NCBI RefSeq assembly: GCF_024346875.1
Contig: NZ_AP024871.1
Span: 1,984,001 to 2,048,000 of the forward strand
Source: Vibrio gallicus
GTDB lineage: Bacteria > Pseudomonadota > Gammaproteobacteria > Enterobacterales > Vibrionaceae
Direction of reading: 5' to 3'
Length of the DNA stretch: 64,000 bases
In this document: in pieces, positions 52,002 through 62,325 of the stretch
Position numbering within the stretch: the stretch's first letter is position 1
Layout: every line of letters starts with the position of its first letter
The notes under the pieces: model-generated
The model's input: the letters and a program-made list of their open reading frames with translations, nothing else
Told to the model about the DNA's origin: nothing
Databases searched by the model: none
Program-made: the position numbers and the translations under genes

Positions 52002-52054
52002 CATACAATTGACTACTGAAGCTGTTACTCAGTAGTCTGACTAGCTATCATTTA

Positions 52055-54646
52055 TTACAAACGCTCTTCCAGCCATGGAAGTACTGACTTCATTGCACTT
52101 GGTAGCGCGGCTACATCGGTACCACCCGCTTGAGCCATATCAGGGCGACCGCCCCCTTTACCACCGACTTGGGTTGCGACCATATTAACTAGCTCACCGG
52201 CTTTAACCTTAGAAGTAAGGTCTTTGGTCACACCTGCAATCAAGGCAACTCTATCATCGCTAATATTCGCGAGCAGGATAACGCCACTACCGATCTGATT
52301 CTTCAGGTCATCAACCATGCCGCGCAACGCTTTGCTATCGCCATTTTTAAGGCCAGCAATCAATACTTTACTACCATTGATCTCTTGAGTTTTACCAATC
52401 AAGTTCGCACTTTCTTGGTTGGCAATTTTATCTTTAAGCTGAGAAATCTCTTTCTCTAGTGCTTTAGATTTAGCATTTGCGTCAGCAAGCTTATCTTGAA
52501 TTCGCTGTTGTTGTAGCTCAAATGCATCAATAGCAGCATCGGCAGTAGTTGCTTCAATACGTCGGATACCCGCAGCTATGCCGCCTTCAGAAGTAATCTT
52601 AAACAGACCAATATCACCAGTATTATTGGCGTGAATACCACCGCAGAGCTCTGTAGAGAACTCACCCATAGATAGCACTCGTACTTCATCATCGTACTTC
52701 TCACCAAACAGTGCCATTGCACCTTTTTGTTTGGCAGATTCGATATCCATTATATTGGTTTCAATAACGTGGTTATGACGAATCTGTGCATTGACTAAAC
52801 GCTCAACTTGTTTAAGTTGCGCTGCAGTTACTGCTTCTAGGTTTGAGAAGTCAAAACGTAAGCCTTCAGGTTTAACTAGAGAGCCCTTCTGTGCTACGTG
52901 TTCTCCGAGCACCTGACGTAGAGCTGCATGCAATAGGTGAGTCGCGGAGTGGTTTAGAGAAGTAAGCGTGCGACGTTCAGCATTAACTTGCGCCTGCACC
53001 GCTTCGCCTTTACTCATTACTCCCTGGCTAAGCACACCATGATGAGCGATAGCATTGCCCAGCTTTTGAGTGTCAGACACTTCAAATAGCCCCGTATCAG
53101 TTTTCAATACGCCACTATCGCCACATTGACCACCAGATTCTGCATAGAATGGGGTTTGCTTAAGGATAACAATAGCTTTTTGTCCTTGGGCAAGGTTATC
53201 AACCTCTTCTCCATCAACAAAAATAGACTCTAGCTCACTACTAGCTACTGTCGCATCATAACCGCAGAACTCAGTGGTACTGTCGGTTTTAATCACTTCG
53301 TTATAATCAGTACCAAAGTGACCTGCTTCACGAGCTCGTTTACGCTGAGCTTCCATCGCTGTATCAAAACCATCTTCGTCAATCGTAAACCCACGTTCAC
53401 GAGCAACGTCGTTAGTTAAATCAGCTGGGAAACCATAGGTATCATAAAGCTTAAATACGGTTTCACCGTCTAGTACGGTTTGGTTGTTTGCGCTTAGAGT
53501 CTCGAGTGCTTCATCCAGAATTACCATGCCACGCTCTAAAGTACGACCGAAGTTTTCCTCTTCAATACGCAGTACTTTCTCAACCAGCGCTTGCTGCTTG
53601 CTAAGTTCAACACCCGCTTCACCCATAACCTCAGCTAAAACACCAACCAATTTATGGAAAAACGCACCTTGAGCCCCAAGCTTATTGCCGTGACGAACTG
53701 CACGGCGAATAATGCGACGCAATACATAGCCACGTCCTTCATTTGAAGGCATAACACCATCGACAATCAAGAATGAGCAAGAACGGATATGATCAGCAAT
53801 TACGCGCAGTGATTGATTGGTAAGGTCTTGGTAACCTATGGTATCAGCAGCGGCTTTGATCAGCGTTTGGAATACATCGATTTCGTAGTTTGAATGCTTA
53901 CCTTGCATAATCGCAGAGATACGCTCAATCCCCATACCAGTATCTACTGCAGGCTTAGGAAGAGGTTCCATAGTACCATCAGCATGACGGTTGAACTGCA
54001 TGAATACGTTGTTCCAGATCTCGATGAATCGGTCACCATCTTCTTCAGGCGTTCCAGGCTTTCCACCCCAGATATGCTCACCGTGATCATAAAATATCTC
54101 AGTACATGGACCACAAGGACCGGTATCTCCCATAGACCAGAAGTTATCTGATTCGTATGGTTTCCCGCCTTTTTTGTCACCAATGCGTATAATTTGATCA
54201 GCATCGATACCGATACCTTTATTCCATAACTCAAATGCTTCGTCATCAGTCTCATAGACAGTGACCAGCAATTTTTCTTTTGGTAGTTGCAGTACTTCAG
54301 TTAGAAATTCCCACGCAAACTCAATCGCTTCTTGTTTGAAGTAATCACCAAAGCTAAAGTTACCGAGCATTTCAAAGAAAGTATGGTGACGTGCAGTAAA
54401 ACCGACGTTTTCTAGGTCGTTATGTTTACCACCAGCACGCACGCAGCGTTGAGCCGTAGTCGCTCGAGAATAGCTACGCTTTTCTGCACCCAAAAAACAG
54501 TCTTTAAACTGGTTCATACCTGCATTGGTAAACAATAGGGTTGGGTCGTTATGTGGAACGAGAGAAGAACTCTCTACGATCTGATGCCCTTTACCTTCAA
54601 AGAACTTTAAAAAGGCAGTACGAATTTCTGCGGTGCTCATGTGCAT
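52055..54646 (-). CDS. alaS: Alanyl-tRNA synthetase
   Basis: Class II synthetase with editing. The catalytic domain has [20 protein letters not shown] (motif 2 region [12 protein letters not shown]); the editing domain carries the zinc ligands HSATHLLH and [13 protein letters not shown]; a C-terminal C-Ala domain ends in [16 protein letters not shown] start at ATG 54646 ([12 protein letters not shown], 863 aa), with AGGA eight bases upstream. The longer frame to 54685 is not supported. Confidence 0.97.
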   Translation of the reverse strand: MHMSTAEIRTAFLKFFEGKGHQIVESSSLVPHNDPTLLFTNAGMNQFKDCFLGAEKRSYSRATTAQRCVRAGGKHNDLENVGFTARHHTFFEMLGNFSFGDYFKQEAIEFAWEFLTEVLQLPKEKLLVTVYETDDEAFELWNKGIGIDADQIIRIGDKKGGKPYESDNFWSMGDTGPCGPCTEIFYDHGEHIWGGKPGTPEEDGDRFIEIWNNVFMQFNRHADGTMEPLPKPAVDTGMGIERISAIMQGKHSNYEIDVFQTLIKAAADTIGYQDLTNQSLRVIADHIRSCSFLIVDGVMPSNEGRGYVLRRIIRRAVRHGNKLGAQGAFFHKLVGVLAEVMGEAGVELSKQQALVEKVLRIEEENFGRTLERGMVILDEALETLSANNQTVLDGETVFKLYDTYGFPADLTNDVARERGFTIDEDGFDTAMEAQRKRAREAGHFGTDYNEVIKTDSTTEFCGYDATVASSELESIFVDGEEVDNLAQGQKAIVILKQTPFYAESGGQCGDSGVLKTDTGLFEVSDTQKLGNAIAHHGVLSQGVMSKGEAVQAQVNAERRTLTSLNHSATHLLHAALRQVLGEHVAQKGSLVKPEGLRFDFSNLEAVTAAQLKQVERLVNAQIRHNHVIETNIMDIESAKQKGAMALFGEKYDDEVRVLSMGEFSTELCGGIHANNTGDIGLFKITSEGGIAAGIRRIEATTADAAIDAFELQQQRIQDKLADANAKSKALEKEISQLKDKIANQESANLIGKTQEINGSKVLIAGLKNGDSKALRGMVDDLKNQIGSGVILLANISDDRVALIAGVTKDLTSKVKAGELVNMVATQVGGKGGGRPDMAQAGGTDVAALPSAMKSVLPWLEERL

Positions 54647-54681
54647 GCGACAATTCCTGAAATGATCAACTGAAAATTTTG

Positions 54682-54804
54682 TCACATTCTACACTTAAGT
54701 CGCTTTATTATGCTAGCGCCAGTTATATTTTTGCGCTCAACATAGCCTTCGATTACTGCGCTTTTCTTGCTTAATTCACTCACTATTAGGGCTATGTTTC
54801 TCAT
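54682..54804 (-). CDS. Possible 40-residue ORF upstream of alaS
   Basis: ATG 54804 to TGA 54682 encodes 40 residues beginning [17 protein letters not shown] and ending KRLKCRM, rich in Lys and Arg. It has no clear ribosome-binding site, and it lies in the recX-alaS gap that should hold the alaS promoter. It contains only three Ala codons, so it does not look like an attenuator peptide. It is more likely a chance ORF. Confidence 0.15.
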   Translation of the reverse strand: MRNIALIVSELSKKSAVIEGYVERKNITGASIIKRLKCRM

Positions 54805-54951
54805 CTGTGGTGGAGACCCACAATTAATATAAGATTTAAAGTGAATAACTGGTGCTAACTCCCTAGAGATAGAGGAAGTAATGGGTAACTAAGTTTATTA
54901 AGTGACTAATAAGAAAAGGAGAGGTTTCTTTGAGGTGGAGAATATAGACGA

Positions 54952-55437
54952 TTAAGCCTCTTGCTCTTGCTCACTCAATGCGTATTTGATCTGCTCAAAG
55001 CTAAAGCCTCGGTACTGTAAAAAGCGAACCTGATTGGCGTAATCCTTTGATTCAGAGCCTTTGGCATCTCTAAACTTTTTATAGGCAGTTTGCACAGCAA
55101 GCTCAAACCAATCTTGGGGTTCTGCTTGCAACGCTTGTTCTATTGTCTGCTCATTTACTTTTTTGATCTGTAATTCTTGGCGAATACGGCGTTCACCATG
55201 CCCTTTATTGACATGTTGGCGCACCTGACTCTTAGCGTAACGCAAATCATCTAGGTAATGATGCTCAGAACAAAAAGAAACAGCGTCATCAATATCAGCT
55301 AGTTCATAGCCTCTATTTAATAACTTTTGCTGTAATTCATATCGACCATGATCTCGGCGGCTAAGAAGATTTAGAGCAGCCTCTTTTGCTGACCAGTGCT
55401 TGAAAGTGGGTGTTATTTTAGATGAGGTTGTATACAT
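54952..55437 (-). CDS. recX: Regulatory protein RecX
   Basis: Inhibits RecA filament extension. The 161-aa protein consists of three-helix repeats: [39 protein letters not shown] and a third weaker one near the C-terminus. ATG 55437 has GGAGG five bases upstream, better than the ATG at 55449. It is downstream of recA behind a terminator, so expression is kept low by limited read-through. Confidence 0.95.
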   Translation of the reverse strand: MYTTSSKITPTFKHWSAKEAALNLLSRRDHGRYELQQKLLNRGYELADIDDAVSFCSEHHYLDDLRYAKSQVRQHVNKGHGERRIRQELQIKKVNEQTIEQALQAEPQDWFELAVQTAYKKFRDAKGSESKDYANQVRFLQYRGFSFEQIKYALSEQEQEA

Positions 55438-55466
55438 ACAGACCTCCATATTCGAATTTAGTGACG

Positions 55467-55500
55467 GGAGAAAATAAACAAGAGCCCTTAGGCTCTTGTT
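55467..55500 (-). terminator. Rho-independent terminator after recA
   Basis: On the minus strand AACAAGAGCC-TAAG-GGCTCTTGTT is followed by TATTTTCT, between recA and recX. Confidence 0.88.
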
Positions 55501-55515
55501 ATAGATATTGCGAAA

Positions 55516-56544
55516 TTATTCTGTCTCGGCTGCTGGAGCTTCTTCAACCTGAGGAGCAGTAGCTAGCAGCATCTCTCTCAGCTTGCTGTCAATTGTCTTA
55601 GCTGTTTCAGGGTTTTCTCGTAAGAATTTACCTGCATTAGCCTTACCTTGACCAATCTTATCTCCATTGTAGCTGTACCAAGCGCCTGCTTTTTCAATTA
55701 GCTTATTCTTCACCCCAAGGTCGATAAGCTCACCCTCGCGGTTAAAGCCTTTACCATACATGATTTGGGTTTCAGCTTGTTTAAACGGTGCTGCAATCTT
55801 GTTCTTAACGACTTTAATGCGTGTTTCGTTACCGACAATTTCATCACCATCTTTGATAGCACCGGTACGGCGAATATCTAGACGAACTGAGGCATAAAAT
55901 TTGAGTGCGTTACCGCCAGTAGTTGTTTCTGGGTTACCAAACATTACACCAATTTTCATACGAATTTGGTTAATGAAAATACACATACAGTTTGACTGTT
56001 TTAGGTTACCGGTTAGCTTACGCATTGCTTGAGAAAGCATACGAGCTTGCAGACCCATGTGGCTGTCACCCATCTCACCTTCAATTTCAGCCTTTGGAGT
56101 CAAGGCCGCAACTGAATCCACTACAAGGACATCAACCGCGCCAGAGCGAGCCAACGCATCACAGATCTCAAGAGCTTGTTCACCAGTATCTGGTTGGGAA
56201 ACAAGTAGCTGTTCAATATCAACGCCAAGTTTTTGAGCATATATAGGATCAAGTGCATGTTCAGCATCAACAAAAGCACAGGTTTTGCCTTCACGTTGTG
56301 CCGCAGCAATTAACTCAAGAGTTAATGTCGTCTTACCTGAAGACTCAGGGCCATATACCTCGACGATACGCCCCATAGGCAAACCACCGGCGCCTAGAGC
56401 AACATCAAGAGAAAGTGAGCCGGTCGAAATGGTTTCAACATCCATGGTTTTGTTGTCACCAAGGCGCATAATTGAGCCTTTACCGAACTGCTTTTCGATC
56501 TGACCTAGCGCTGCCGCCAGTGCTTTTTGTTTATTTTCGTCCAT
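55516..56544 (-). CDS. recA: Recombinase RecA
   Basis: Forms ATP-dependent filaments on ssDNA for strand exchange and promotes LexA self-cleavage. Walker A is GPESSGKTT (about residues 66-74), Walker [11 protein letters not shown], and the L2-loop region [16 protein letters not shown] follows. ATG 56544 begins [15 protein letters not shown] (342 aa) with GGAG seven bases upstream. A LexA box lies 49 nt further upstream. Confidence 0.98.
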   Translation of the reverse strand: MDENKQKALAAALGQIEKQFGKGSIMRLGDNKTMDVETISTGSLSLDVALGAGGLPMGRIVEVYGPESSGKTTLTLELIAAAQREGKTCAFVDAEHALDPIYAQKLGVDIEQLLVSQPDTGEQALEICDALARSGAVDVLVVDSVAALTPKAEIEGEMGDSHMGLQARMLSQAMRKLTGNLKQSNCMCIFINQIRMKIGVMFGNPETTTGGNALKFYASVRLDIRRTGAIKDGDEIVGNETRIKVVKNKIAAPFKQAETQIMYGKGFNREGELIDLGVKNKLIEKAGAWYSYNGDKIGQGKANAGKFLRENPETAKTIDSKLREMLLATAPQVEEAPAAETE

Positions 56545-56592
56545 TACTTGCTCCAGAAAGACGGATAACTCGTTTGTTAAAAGCAATTATTA

Positions 56593-56608
56593 CTGTTAAT
56601 TCATACAG
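56593..56608 (-). promoter_or_regulatory. LexA (SOS) box of recA
   Basis: CTGTATGAATTAACAG on the minus strand fits CTG-N10-CAG with the expected AT-rich centre, upstream of the recA start. It gives SOS induction of recA and read-through recX. Confidence 0.88.
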
Positions 56609-56658
56609 TGTCTAGTCTAAAACGTAATTTTTTGTTAAACATTACCGCGTTATTCATT

Positions 56659-57144
56659 TTATATATATTTTTCAATAAGTTGCAAAGAATACTGAATAGA
56701 CTTATTTCGCACTTCACCTCTATCACCAGTAAAGTGAACGGTATTTACCTGTATAACCTCACTCAATACAGCCAGAGCAAAACAGACTGTCCCAACAGGT
56801 TTAGCATCGCTACCGCCACCTGGGCCTGCAATTCCAGTAATCGAAACCGCAATGCTAGCGTTTGAGTGCACCAGAGCCCCGAGAGCCATTTCTGTTGCAA
56901 CCTCTTCGCTCACAGCCCCATGCTGCTGAATGAGTTTAGGATTTACGCCTAGCATTTCATGTTTAGCTTCATTTGAGTAGGTAATAAACGCCCTATCAAA
57001 CCATGCTGAACTGCCTGCAATTTCAGTCACTGTCTGCGCAACGCCCCCACCAGTACAGGATTCTGCGGTCGCCAGCATCCAGCCCTGCTTTTTTAGAAGC
57101 TGCCCAACGTCTTTACTTAGTGAAAGCAAACAAAGATCATTCAT
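56659..57144 (-). CDS. pncC: Nicotinamide-nucleotide amidohydrolase PncC (CinA C-terminal family)
   Basis: Deamidates NMN in the pyridine nucleotide cycle. This is the single-domain CinA_C form of 161 aa: LATAESCTGGGVAQTVTE, FITYSNEAKHEMLGV, and VSITGIAGPGGGSDAKPVGTV (core GIAGPGGGSDAKP). GGGGGAG lies just upstream of ATG 57144. It precedes recA as in E. coli. Confidence 0.95.
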   Translation of the reverse strand: MNDLCLLSLSKDVGQLLKKQGWMLATAESCTGGGVAQTVTEIAGSSAWFDRAFITYSNEAKHEMLGVNPKLIQQHGAVSEEVATEMALGALVHSNASIAVSITGIAGPGGGSDAKPVGTVCFALAVLSEVIQVNTVHFTGDRGEVRNKSIQYSLQLIEKYI

Positions 57145-57366
57145 AGACTCCCCCGTGATGTGTTTTGTTTATCCTAGGCATCATATCTAACAATCAATAG
57201 AACTTCGCTTAGATATGTCTATTTGTGCTCTTGCTCCCTAATCCGCTACTCAAAAACACACATACGAGTATTCATTGTAAATTATTGTAAATAACTCTCA
57301 TTTCTACCTCGAAAATCGTTATCTTTGCGTAAACAGTTGCACAACAATTACTACACAAACATCAAC

Positions 57367-57380
57367 TTATGATGTCATAA
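57367..57380. promoter_or_regulatory. Inverted repeat upstream of the dienelactone hydrolase-like gene
   Basis: TTATGA-TG-TCATAA has perfect 6-bp arms and ends 21 nt before the GTG start of the gene at 57402. It could be an operator or a chance repeat. Confidence 0.2.
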
Positions 57381-57401
57381 CATTCAAAGAGGAACAAAAG
57401 A

Positions 57402-58316
57402 GTGTCAGAGCAAATTAAAGATGAACTACAAACTGAACCGCGAGTGATCCCTCAAGAAGCATTCGATTGGTATGACGAATATGCTCATGGATTGATCAAC
57501 CGTCGCGAATTTTTATCTCGCCTGGGAGGCTTAGCCGTTCTAGGCTTTACGATGACCACGTTAACCTCAGCACTTATTCCAAATTATGCGCTAGCAGAGC
57601 AAGTATCATTTAACGATCCTGCAATTAAAGCGAGTTATGTCAAATTTGAGTCTCCGAAAGGGCATGGTGAAGGGCAAGGCTATTTAGTGGTGCCGCGTGA
57701 ACTTAAAGATAACGCACCCGTGGTGTTGGTCATACATGAAAACCGTGGCTTAAACCCTTACATCAAAGATGTAGCAAGAAGACTGGCTATGCAGGGCTTC
57801 GTTGCTTTTGCCCCAGATGCGCTCTATCCACTTGGGGGCTATCCGGGTAATGATGACGAAGGAAGAGCTATGCAGAAAAGCATGGATAAGGCCAAGATTG
57901 AAGAAGACTTTCTTGCCGCAGCTGCGTTCTTGAAATCTCATGAACTAAGCAACGGAAAGTTAGGTGCTGTTGGCTTCTGTTTTGGTGGGTATATAGTCAA
58001 TATGTTAGCAGCTATCATTCCTGAGCAACTAGATGCCGGTGTGGCTTTCTATGGTACGCCAGCCGCAAAAGAGCTAAGAAATAACGTCAAAGGACCACTA
58101 TTGGTGCAATTAGCAAGTCTTGATAAGCGTGTAAATGCAACCTGGCCTGAGTATGAAGCGCAATTAAAAGCAATTGGCGCTGACTACAAAATGTATATGT
58201 ACCAAGACGCAAATCATGGCTTCCATAATGACTCTACGGGTCGATACTCCGAGCCTGATGCGGAGCTGGCATGGAGCCGCACCATCGACTTCTTCGCCGA
58301 TAAACTAAAGGCATAG
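57402..58316 (+). CDS. Dienelactone hydrolase family protein with Tat-type signal (YghX-like)
   Basis: An alpha/beta hydrolase of 304 aa: VVLVIHENRGLNPYI, nucleophile Cys in GFCFGGYIVN, an Asp after LVQLASLD and the His in DANHGFHND, the Cys-Asp-His triad of dienelactone hydrolases. The N-terminus carries a twin-arginine motif, NRREFLSRLGG, about 33 residues in, followed by a hydrophobic stretch. This long n-region and the overall sequence resemble YghX of E. coli. The GTG start has AGAGGA eight bases upstream. The natural substrate is unknown. It is monocistronic. Confidence 0.9.
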   Translation: MSEQIKDELQTEPRVIPQEAFDWYDEYAHGLINRREFLSRLGGLAVLGFTMTTLTSALIPNYALAEQVSFNDPAIKASYVKFESPKGHGEGQGYLVVPRELKDNAPVVLVIHENRGLNPYIKDVARRLAMQGFVAFAPDALYPLGGYPGNDDEGRAMQKSMDKAKIEEDFLAAAAFLKSHELSNGKLGAVGFCFGGYIVNMLAAIIPEQLDAGVAFYGTPAAKELRNNVKGPLLVQLASLDKRVNATWPEYEAQLKAIGADYKMYMYQDANHGFHNDSTGRYSEPDAELAWSRTIDFFADKLKA

Positions 58317-58640
58317 CCGCCACAATATAGGCGATACAAACCACCTTACCCAACGCCTCTCATTGAAAGCAACTATTGAGGGGCGTTCTTATGCCCAAAC
58401 GCAATACTTCCTCAAAGCTCTAAGCACCTCTAATTCGTAGTCAATGTCACATGTGTCTTATTGGTTATAGATTTGATATTCTTCTTATTAACCACTTCTC
58501 TGAGTCCCTTATCGCAGTATAGAGTACCTATCTCATTATTGAGTATCGGAACTGCCAATAACTGCCTGGTAGTAACCCCTTGATAGTTAACGGGACTCAC
58601 TGATCCCAAGCATTATAACCAATTGATTTAAAATAATTAA
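58317..58640. other. Intergenic region before mutS
   Basis: 324 nt between the hydrolase gene and mutS. An imperfect hairpin (AACGCCTCTCA ... TGAGGGGCGTT, about 58350-58386) follows the hydrolase stop and may be its terminator, though without a long T run. The rest is AT-rich and should hold the mutS promoter. A minus-strand ORF at 58430-58600 is listed separately. No repeat or RNA gene was recognised. Confidence 0.6.
58430..58600 (-). pseudogene. Possible 56-codon gene remnant upstream of mutS
   Basis: Minus-strand frame from GTG 58600 to TAG 58430. The segment RQLLAVPILNNEIGTLYCDK looks like the last strands of a GAF-type domain (a hydrophobic strand, polar turn, then G-x-LY-x-D). A TATAAT lies on the same strand just upstream. 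If real it is a decayed fragment of a larger regulator, but homology is judged by eye and the ORF may be chance. Confidence 0.25.
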
Positions 58641-61232
58641 ATGACAAAAAACACCACTAAGAATCAAAAGCAAAAATCATCTCATACTCCCATGATGCAA
58701 CAGTATCTAGGGTTGAAAGCAGAAAACCCTGAGATCTTGCTCTTTTATCGTATGGGCGATTTTTATGAGCTATTTTATGATGATGCCAAGCGCGCTTCTC
58801 AACTGCTTGATATATCACTCACTAAGCGTGGTGCTTCGGCCGGAGAACCGATACCAATGGCTGGAGTGCCCTTTCATGCGGTTGAAGGTTATCTAGCTAA
58901 ATTGGTGCAACTTGGTGAATCAGTGGCTATCTGTGAACAGGTGGGAGACCCAGCAACATCTAAAGGCCCCGTAGAGCGAAAGGTGGTACGAATCGTCACC
59001 CCAGGTACGGTTAGTGACGAAGCCTTACTGAGTGAGCGGGTGGACAACCTAATTGCCGCTATCTATCAACATAAAGGGAAATTTGGTTACTCATCTTTAG
59101 ATATTACCTCCGGCCGCTTCATGCTAAGCGAGCCACAAACCGAAGAGGCGATGCTGGCTGAGCTACAACGTACCAATCCCAAAGAATTGTTGTTCCCGGA
59201 AGATTTAGAATCGGTACGCTTGTTTGAAATGCGCAATGGCAATCGACGCAGGCCAAGCTGGGAGTTTGAATTATCAACGGCCAAACAACAGCTAAATCAA
59301 CAATTTGGAACCAAAGACCTTATCGGTTTTGGTGTCGAAAACTCAGAGCTTGGACTATGTGCTGCTGGCTGTCTTATCCAATATGTTAAGGATACACAAC
59401 GCACTGCACTGCCGCACATCCGATCATTAACCATAGACCGTCAAGACCATTCGGTTATTTTAGATGCCGCGACACGTCGCAATCTAGAACTCACGCAAAA
59501 CCTAGCTGGCGGTACTGATAACACCCTGGCTGAGGTGCTTGATTACAGCGCAACGCCTATGGGTAGTCGTATGCTCAAGCGTTGGTTACATCAACCAACT
59601 CGCGATCTAGAGGTCATTAACCAGCGCCTAGATGCTATTGGTGAGCTTATAGATACCGGGCTTGCGCAGCAATTAAGCCCTACCCTTAAGTTGATTGGTG
59701 ATGTTGAGCGTATCCTTGCTCGCTTAGCCTTGCGCAGTGCGAGGCCTAGAGATCTGGCTCGTTTACGCAACGCACTACAAATGCTGCCTGAGGTTGAATC
59801 TACCATCAATGAGGTTAGCGCGCACAAACTGCAACAGCTGCGCGATGACGCCAAACCAATCGATGCACTTTGCCAACTATTAGAGCAAGCCATTATAGAG
59901 AATCCTCCTGTCGTAATACGCGACGGCGGCGTGATTGCACCGGGATATAATCAGGAGTTAGATCAATGGCGTGACCTCGCAAATGGAGCAACTGAGTATT
60001 TAAACAAACTAGAAAGCGATGAACGTGAGCGTCATGGGATTGATACCTTAAAGGTTGGATATAACGCAGTACACGGTTTCTATATTCAGGTAAGTCGCGG
60101 GCAGAGCCATCTGGTTCCGCCACATTATGTACGCCGCCAAACCCTAAAGAATGCTGAGCGTTATATTATTCCGGAACTGAAAGAGCATGAAGACAAGGTT
60201 CTTAACTCCAAATCCAAGGCTCTAGCGGCTGAGAAAAAACTTTGGGATGAGCTTTTTGACTTACTGTTGCCTCACCTAGCAGCACTACAATCAATGTCTG
60301 ATGCTATTGCACAGCTCGATGTATTACAAAACCTCGCCGAGCGAGCTGAGACGCTTGAATATTGTCGACCAAGCCTCCATCAGGATATAGGTATTTCAAT
60401 AAAAAATGGTCGCCACCCTGTTGTAGAGCAGGTGTTAGACGCTCCCTTTATTGCAAACCCAGTAGAGCTGGCTCCTGAGCGTAAGATGCTCATCATCACC
60501 GGGCCAAATATGGGGGGTAAATCCACCTATATGCGTCAAACGGCGCTCATTTCATTAATGGCTCATATCGGTTCTTATGTTCCTGCCCAATCAGCAACAA
60601 TGGGTACACTAGACCGAATATTCACTCGTATCGGCGCCTCTGATGACCTCGCGTCTGGCCGCTCAACCTTTATGGTGGAGATGACAGAGACAGCTAATAT
60701 CCTACACAACGCCACTCAACATAGTCTCGTATTGATGGATGAGATTGGACGTGGCACCAGTACCTATGATGGCTTATCCCTAGCATGGGCAAGTGCGCAA
60801 TGGCTAGCAAGCCAGATTAATGCCCTGACTTTATTTGCCACCCACTATTTTGAATTAACCGAACTGCCCAATCAGATAAATGGCCTTGCCAATGTACATC
60901 TGGATGCGGTGGAACACGGTGATGAAATTGCGTTTATGCATGCGGTACAAGAGGGAGCTGCCAGTAAATCTTATGGTCTTGCCGTAGCAGCCCTTGCCGG
61001 TGTTCCTAAAGCAGTCATTAAGCAGGCTCGTCAAAAACTGAACCTATTAGAGCAATTGAGTAACGGTGATCCAAAAGCATCATCGAGTCATGGGAGCGTT
61101 GATATAGCGAACCAACTCAGCCTGATACCAGAGCCTAGTGAAGTTGAGCAAGCCATCGCCGATATAGACCCTGACGAGCTCACTCCAAGACAAGCTTTAG
61201 AAGAACTATATCGATTAAAGAAACTGATATAA
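58641..61232 (+). CDS. mutS: DNA mismatch repair protein MutS
   Basis: Recognises mismatches and starts repair with MutL. The mismatch-binding domain has the Phe-x-Glu in [11 protein letters not shown] near residue 37, and the ATPase has Walker [12 protein letters not shown] near residue 620, then [15 protein letters not shown] and Walker [14 protein letters not shown]. 863 aa, complete, with the C-terminal dimerisation tail ([17 protein letters not shown]). The ribosome-binding site at ATG 58641 is weak. It is convergent with rpoS across a strong terminator. Confidence 0.98.
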   Translation: MTKNTTKNQKQKSSHTPMMQQYLGLKAENPEILLFYRMGDFYELFYDDAKRASQLLDISLTKRGASAGEPIPMAGVPFHAVEGYLAKLVQLGESVAICEQVGDPATSKGPVERKVVRIVTPGTVSDEALLSERVDNLIAAIYQHKGKFGYSSLDITSGRFMLSEPQTEEAMLAELQRTNPKELLFPEDLESVRLFEMRNGNRRRPSWEFELSTAKQQLNQQFGTKDLIGFGVENSELGLCAAGCLIQYVKDTQRTALPHIRSLTIDRQDHSVILDAATRRNLELTQNLAGGTDNTLAEVLDYSATPMGSRMLKRWLHQPTRDLEVINQRLDAIGELIDTGLAQQLSPTLKLIGDVERILARLALRSARPRDLARLRNALQMLPEVESTINEVSAHKLQQLRDDAKPIDALCQLLEQAIIENPPVVIRDGGVIAPGYNQELDQWRDLANGATEYLNKLESDERERHGIDTLKVGYNAVHGFYIQVSRGQSHLVPPHYVRRQTLKNAERYIIPELKEHEDKVLNSKSKALAAEKKLWDELFDLLLPHLAALQSMSDAIAQLDVLQNLAERAETLEYCRPSLHQDIGISIKNGRHPVVEQVLDAPFIANPVELAPERKMLIITGPNMGGKSTYMRQTALISLMAHIGSYVPAQSATMGTLDRIFTRIGASDDLASGRSTFMVEMTETANILHNATQHSLVLMDEIGRGTSTYDGLSLAWASAQWLASQINALTLFATHYFELTELPNQINGLANVHLDAVEHGDEIAFMHAVQEGAASKSYGLAVAALAGVPKAVIKQARQKLNLLEQLSNGDPKASSSHGSVDIANQLSLIPEPSEVEQAIADIDPDELTPRQALEELYRLKKLI

Positions 61233-61242
61233 GTGTTTGATA

Positions 61243-61277
61243 AAAAAGAGGGCCTGCTTGATGCAGGCCCTCTTTTT
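61243..61277. terminator. Bidirectional terminator between mutS and rpoS
   Basis: A 15-bp stem AAAAAGAGGGCCTGC / GCAGGCCCTCTTTTT with a TTGAT loop, T tracts on both strands. Confidence 0.93.
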
Positions 61278-61293
61278 GTTTTAACTTGCTATA

Positions 61294-62277
61294 TTATTCG
61301 CTATCAAAGTTAAACAGGGATTCCATATTCAGCCCTTGTTTGAGTAGGATCTCACGTAAACGACGCAAGCCTTCAACCTGGATTTGACGAACACGTTCAC
61401 GAGTAAGATTGATCTCGCGCCCTACCTCTTCGAGCGTTGATGGCTCATAACCCAATAACCCAAAACGTCTTGCCAATACTTCTTTTTGCTTTGGGTTCAA
61501 CTCATCAAGCCAATCAATCAGTGAGTGCTTGATATCTTCGTCCTGGGTTGAAACCTCTGGATCAGAGTTATTAATATCAGGAATGATATCTAGCAGTGCT
61601 TTATCGCCATCACCACCAATAGGGGTATCAACTGAGCTTACTCGCTCATTAAGACGCAACATCTTGCTGACGTCATCCACTGGTTTATCGAGCTGTTGAG
61701 CAATCTCTTCTGCTGTTGGTTCATGATCCAGTTTTTGAGACAACTCACGCGCAGTGCGCAGGTAAATATTGAGCTCTTTAACAACATGAATAGATAAGCG
61801 AATGGTGCGGGTTTGGTTCATTAAAGCGCGTTCGATAGTTTGTCGAATCCACCACGTAGCATACGTCGAAAAACGGAAACCACGCTCAGGATCAAATTTC
61901 TCTACCGCGCGAATCAAGCCTAGGTTTCCCTCTTCAATAAGGTCTAACAATGCCAGACCACGATTACTATATCGACGAGAGATTTTTACAACTAAGCGAA
62001 GGTTACTTTCAATCATACGCTTTCGCGCCGCCTCATCACCACGCAGAGCACGACGCGCATACAGCACTTCTTCTTCTGCGGTTAATAGAGGAGAAAAACC
62101 GATCTCTCCAAGATAAAGCTGAGTAGCGTCTAGATTCTTTGCTGAGGCGTCAAATTCTTCTTTTGCCTCTCGAGCGGGGGCTTTGGCGGTGGGCTCTAAT
62201 TCAACACTTGCCACCTCTGCCTCTTCACCATTTTGATTCAAGTCTTCCACTTTTGCTGCTGTGTTATCCATACTCAT
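61294..62277 (-). CDS. rpoS: RNA polymerase sigma factor RpoS (sigma-38)
   Basis: Master sigma factor of stationary phase and general stress. The 327-aa protein has region 1.2 ([16 protein letters not shown]), 2 ([34 protein letters not shown]), 3 and the region 4 helix-turn-helix ([20 protein letters not shown]). One residue is odd. The region after 2.4 reads [13 protein letters not shown], with Ser162 (codon at 61792-61794) in place of the proline found in almost all sigma-70 proteins (RLPIH). Otherwise it is intact. Its promoter probably lies within nlpD, as in E. coli. Confidence 0.96.
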   Translation of the reverse strand: MSMDNTAAKVEDLNQNGEEAEVASVELEPTAKAPAREAKEEFDASAKNLDATQLYLGEIGFSPLLTAEEEVLYARRALRGDEAARKRMIESNLRLVVKISRRYSNRGLALLDLIEEGNLGLIRAVEKFDPERGFRFSTYATWWIRQTIERALMNQTRTIRLSIHVVKELNIYLRTARELSQKLDHEPTAEEIAQQLDKPVDDVSKMLRLNERVSSVDTPIGGDGDKALLDIIPDINNSDPEVSTQDEDIKHSLIDWLDELNPKQKEVLARRFGLLGYEPSTLEEVGREINLTRERVRQIQVEGLRRLREILLKQGLNMESLFNFDSE

Positions 62278-62325
62278 AGCGCCTCCAATGGCTCAACAGG
62301 TGGGGCTTACTTGCCAACTACCTGG

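Noticed and set aside
51906..52054. Lysine riboswitch upstream of lysC
   Set aside because: Only about 150 nt are available and a third of that is the alaS terminator; the conserved riboswitch helices are not visible.
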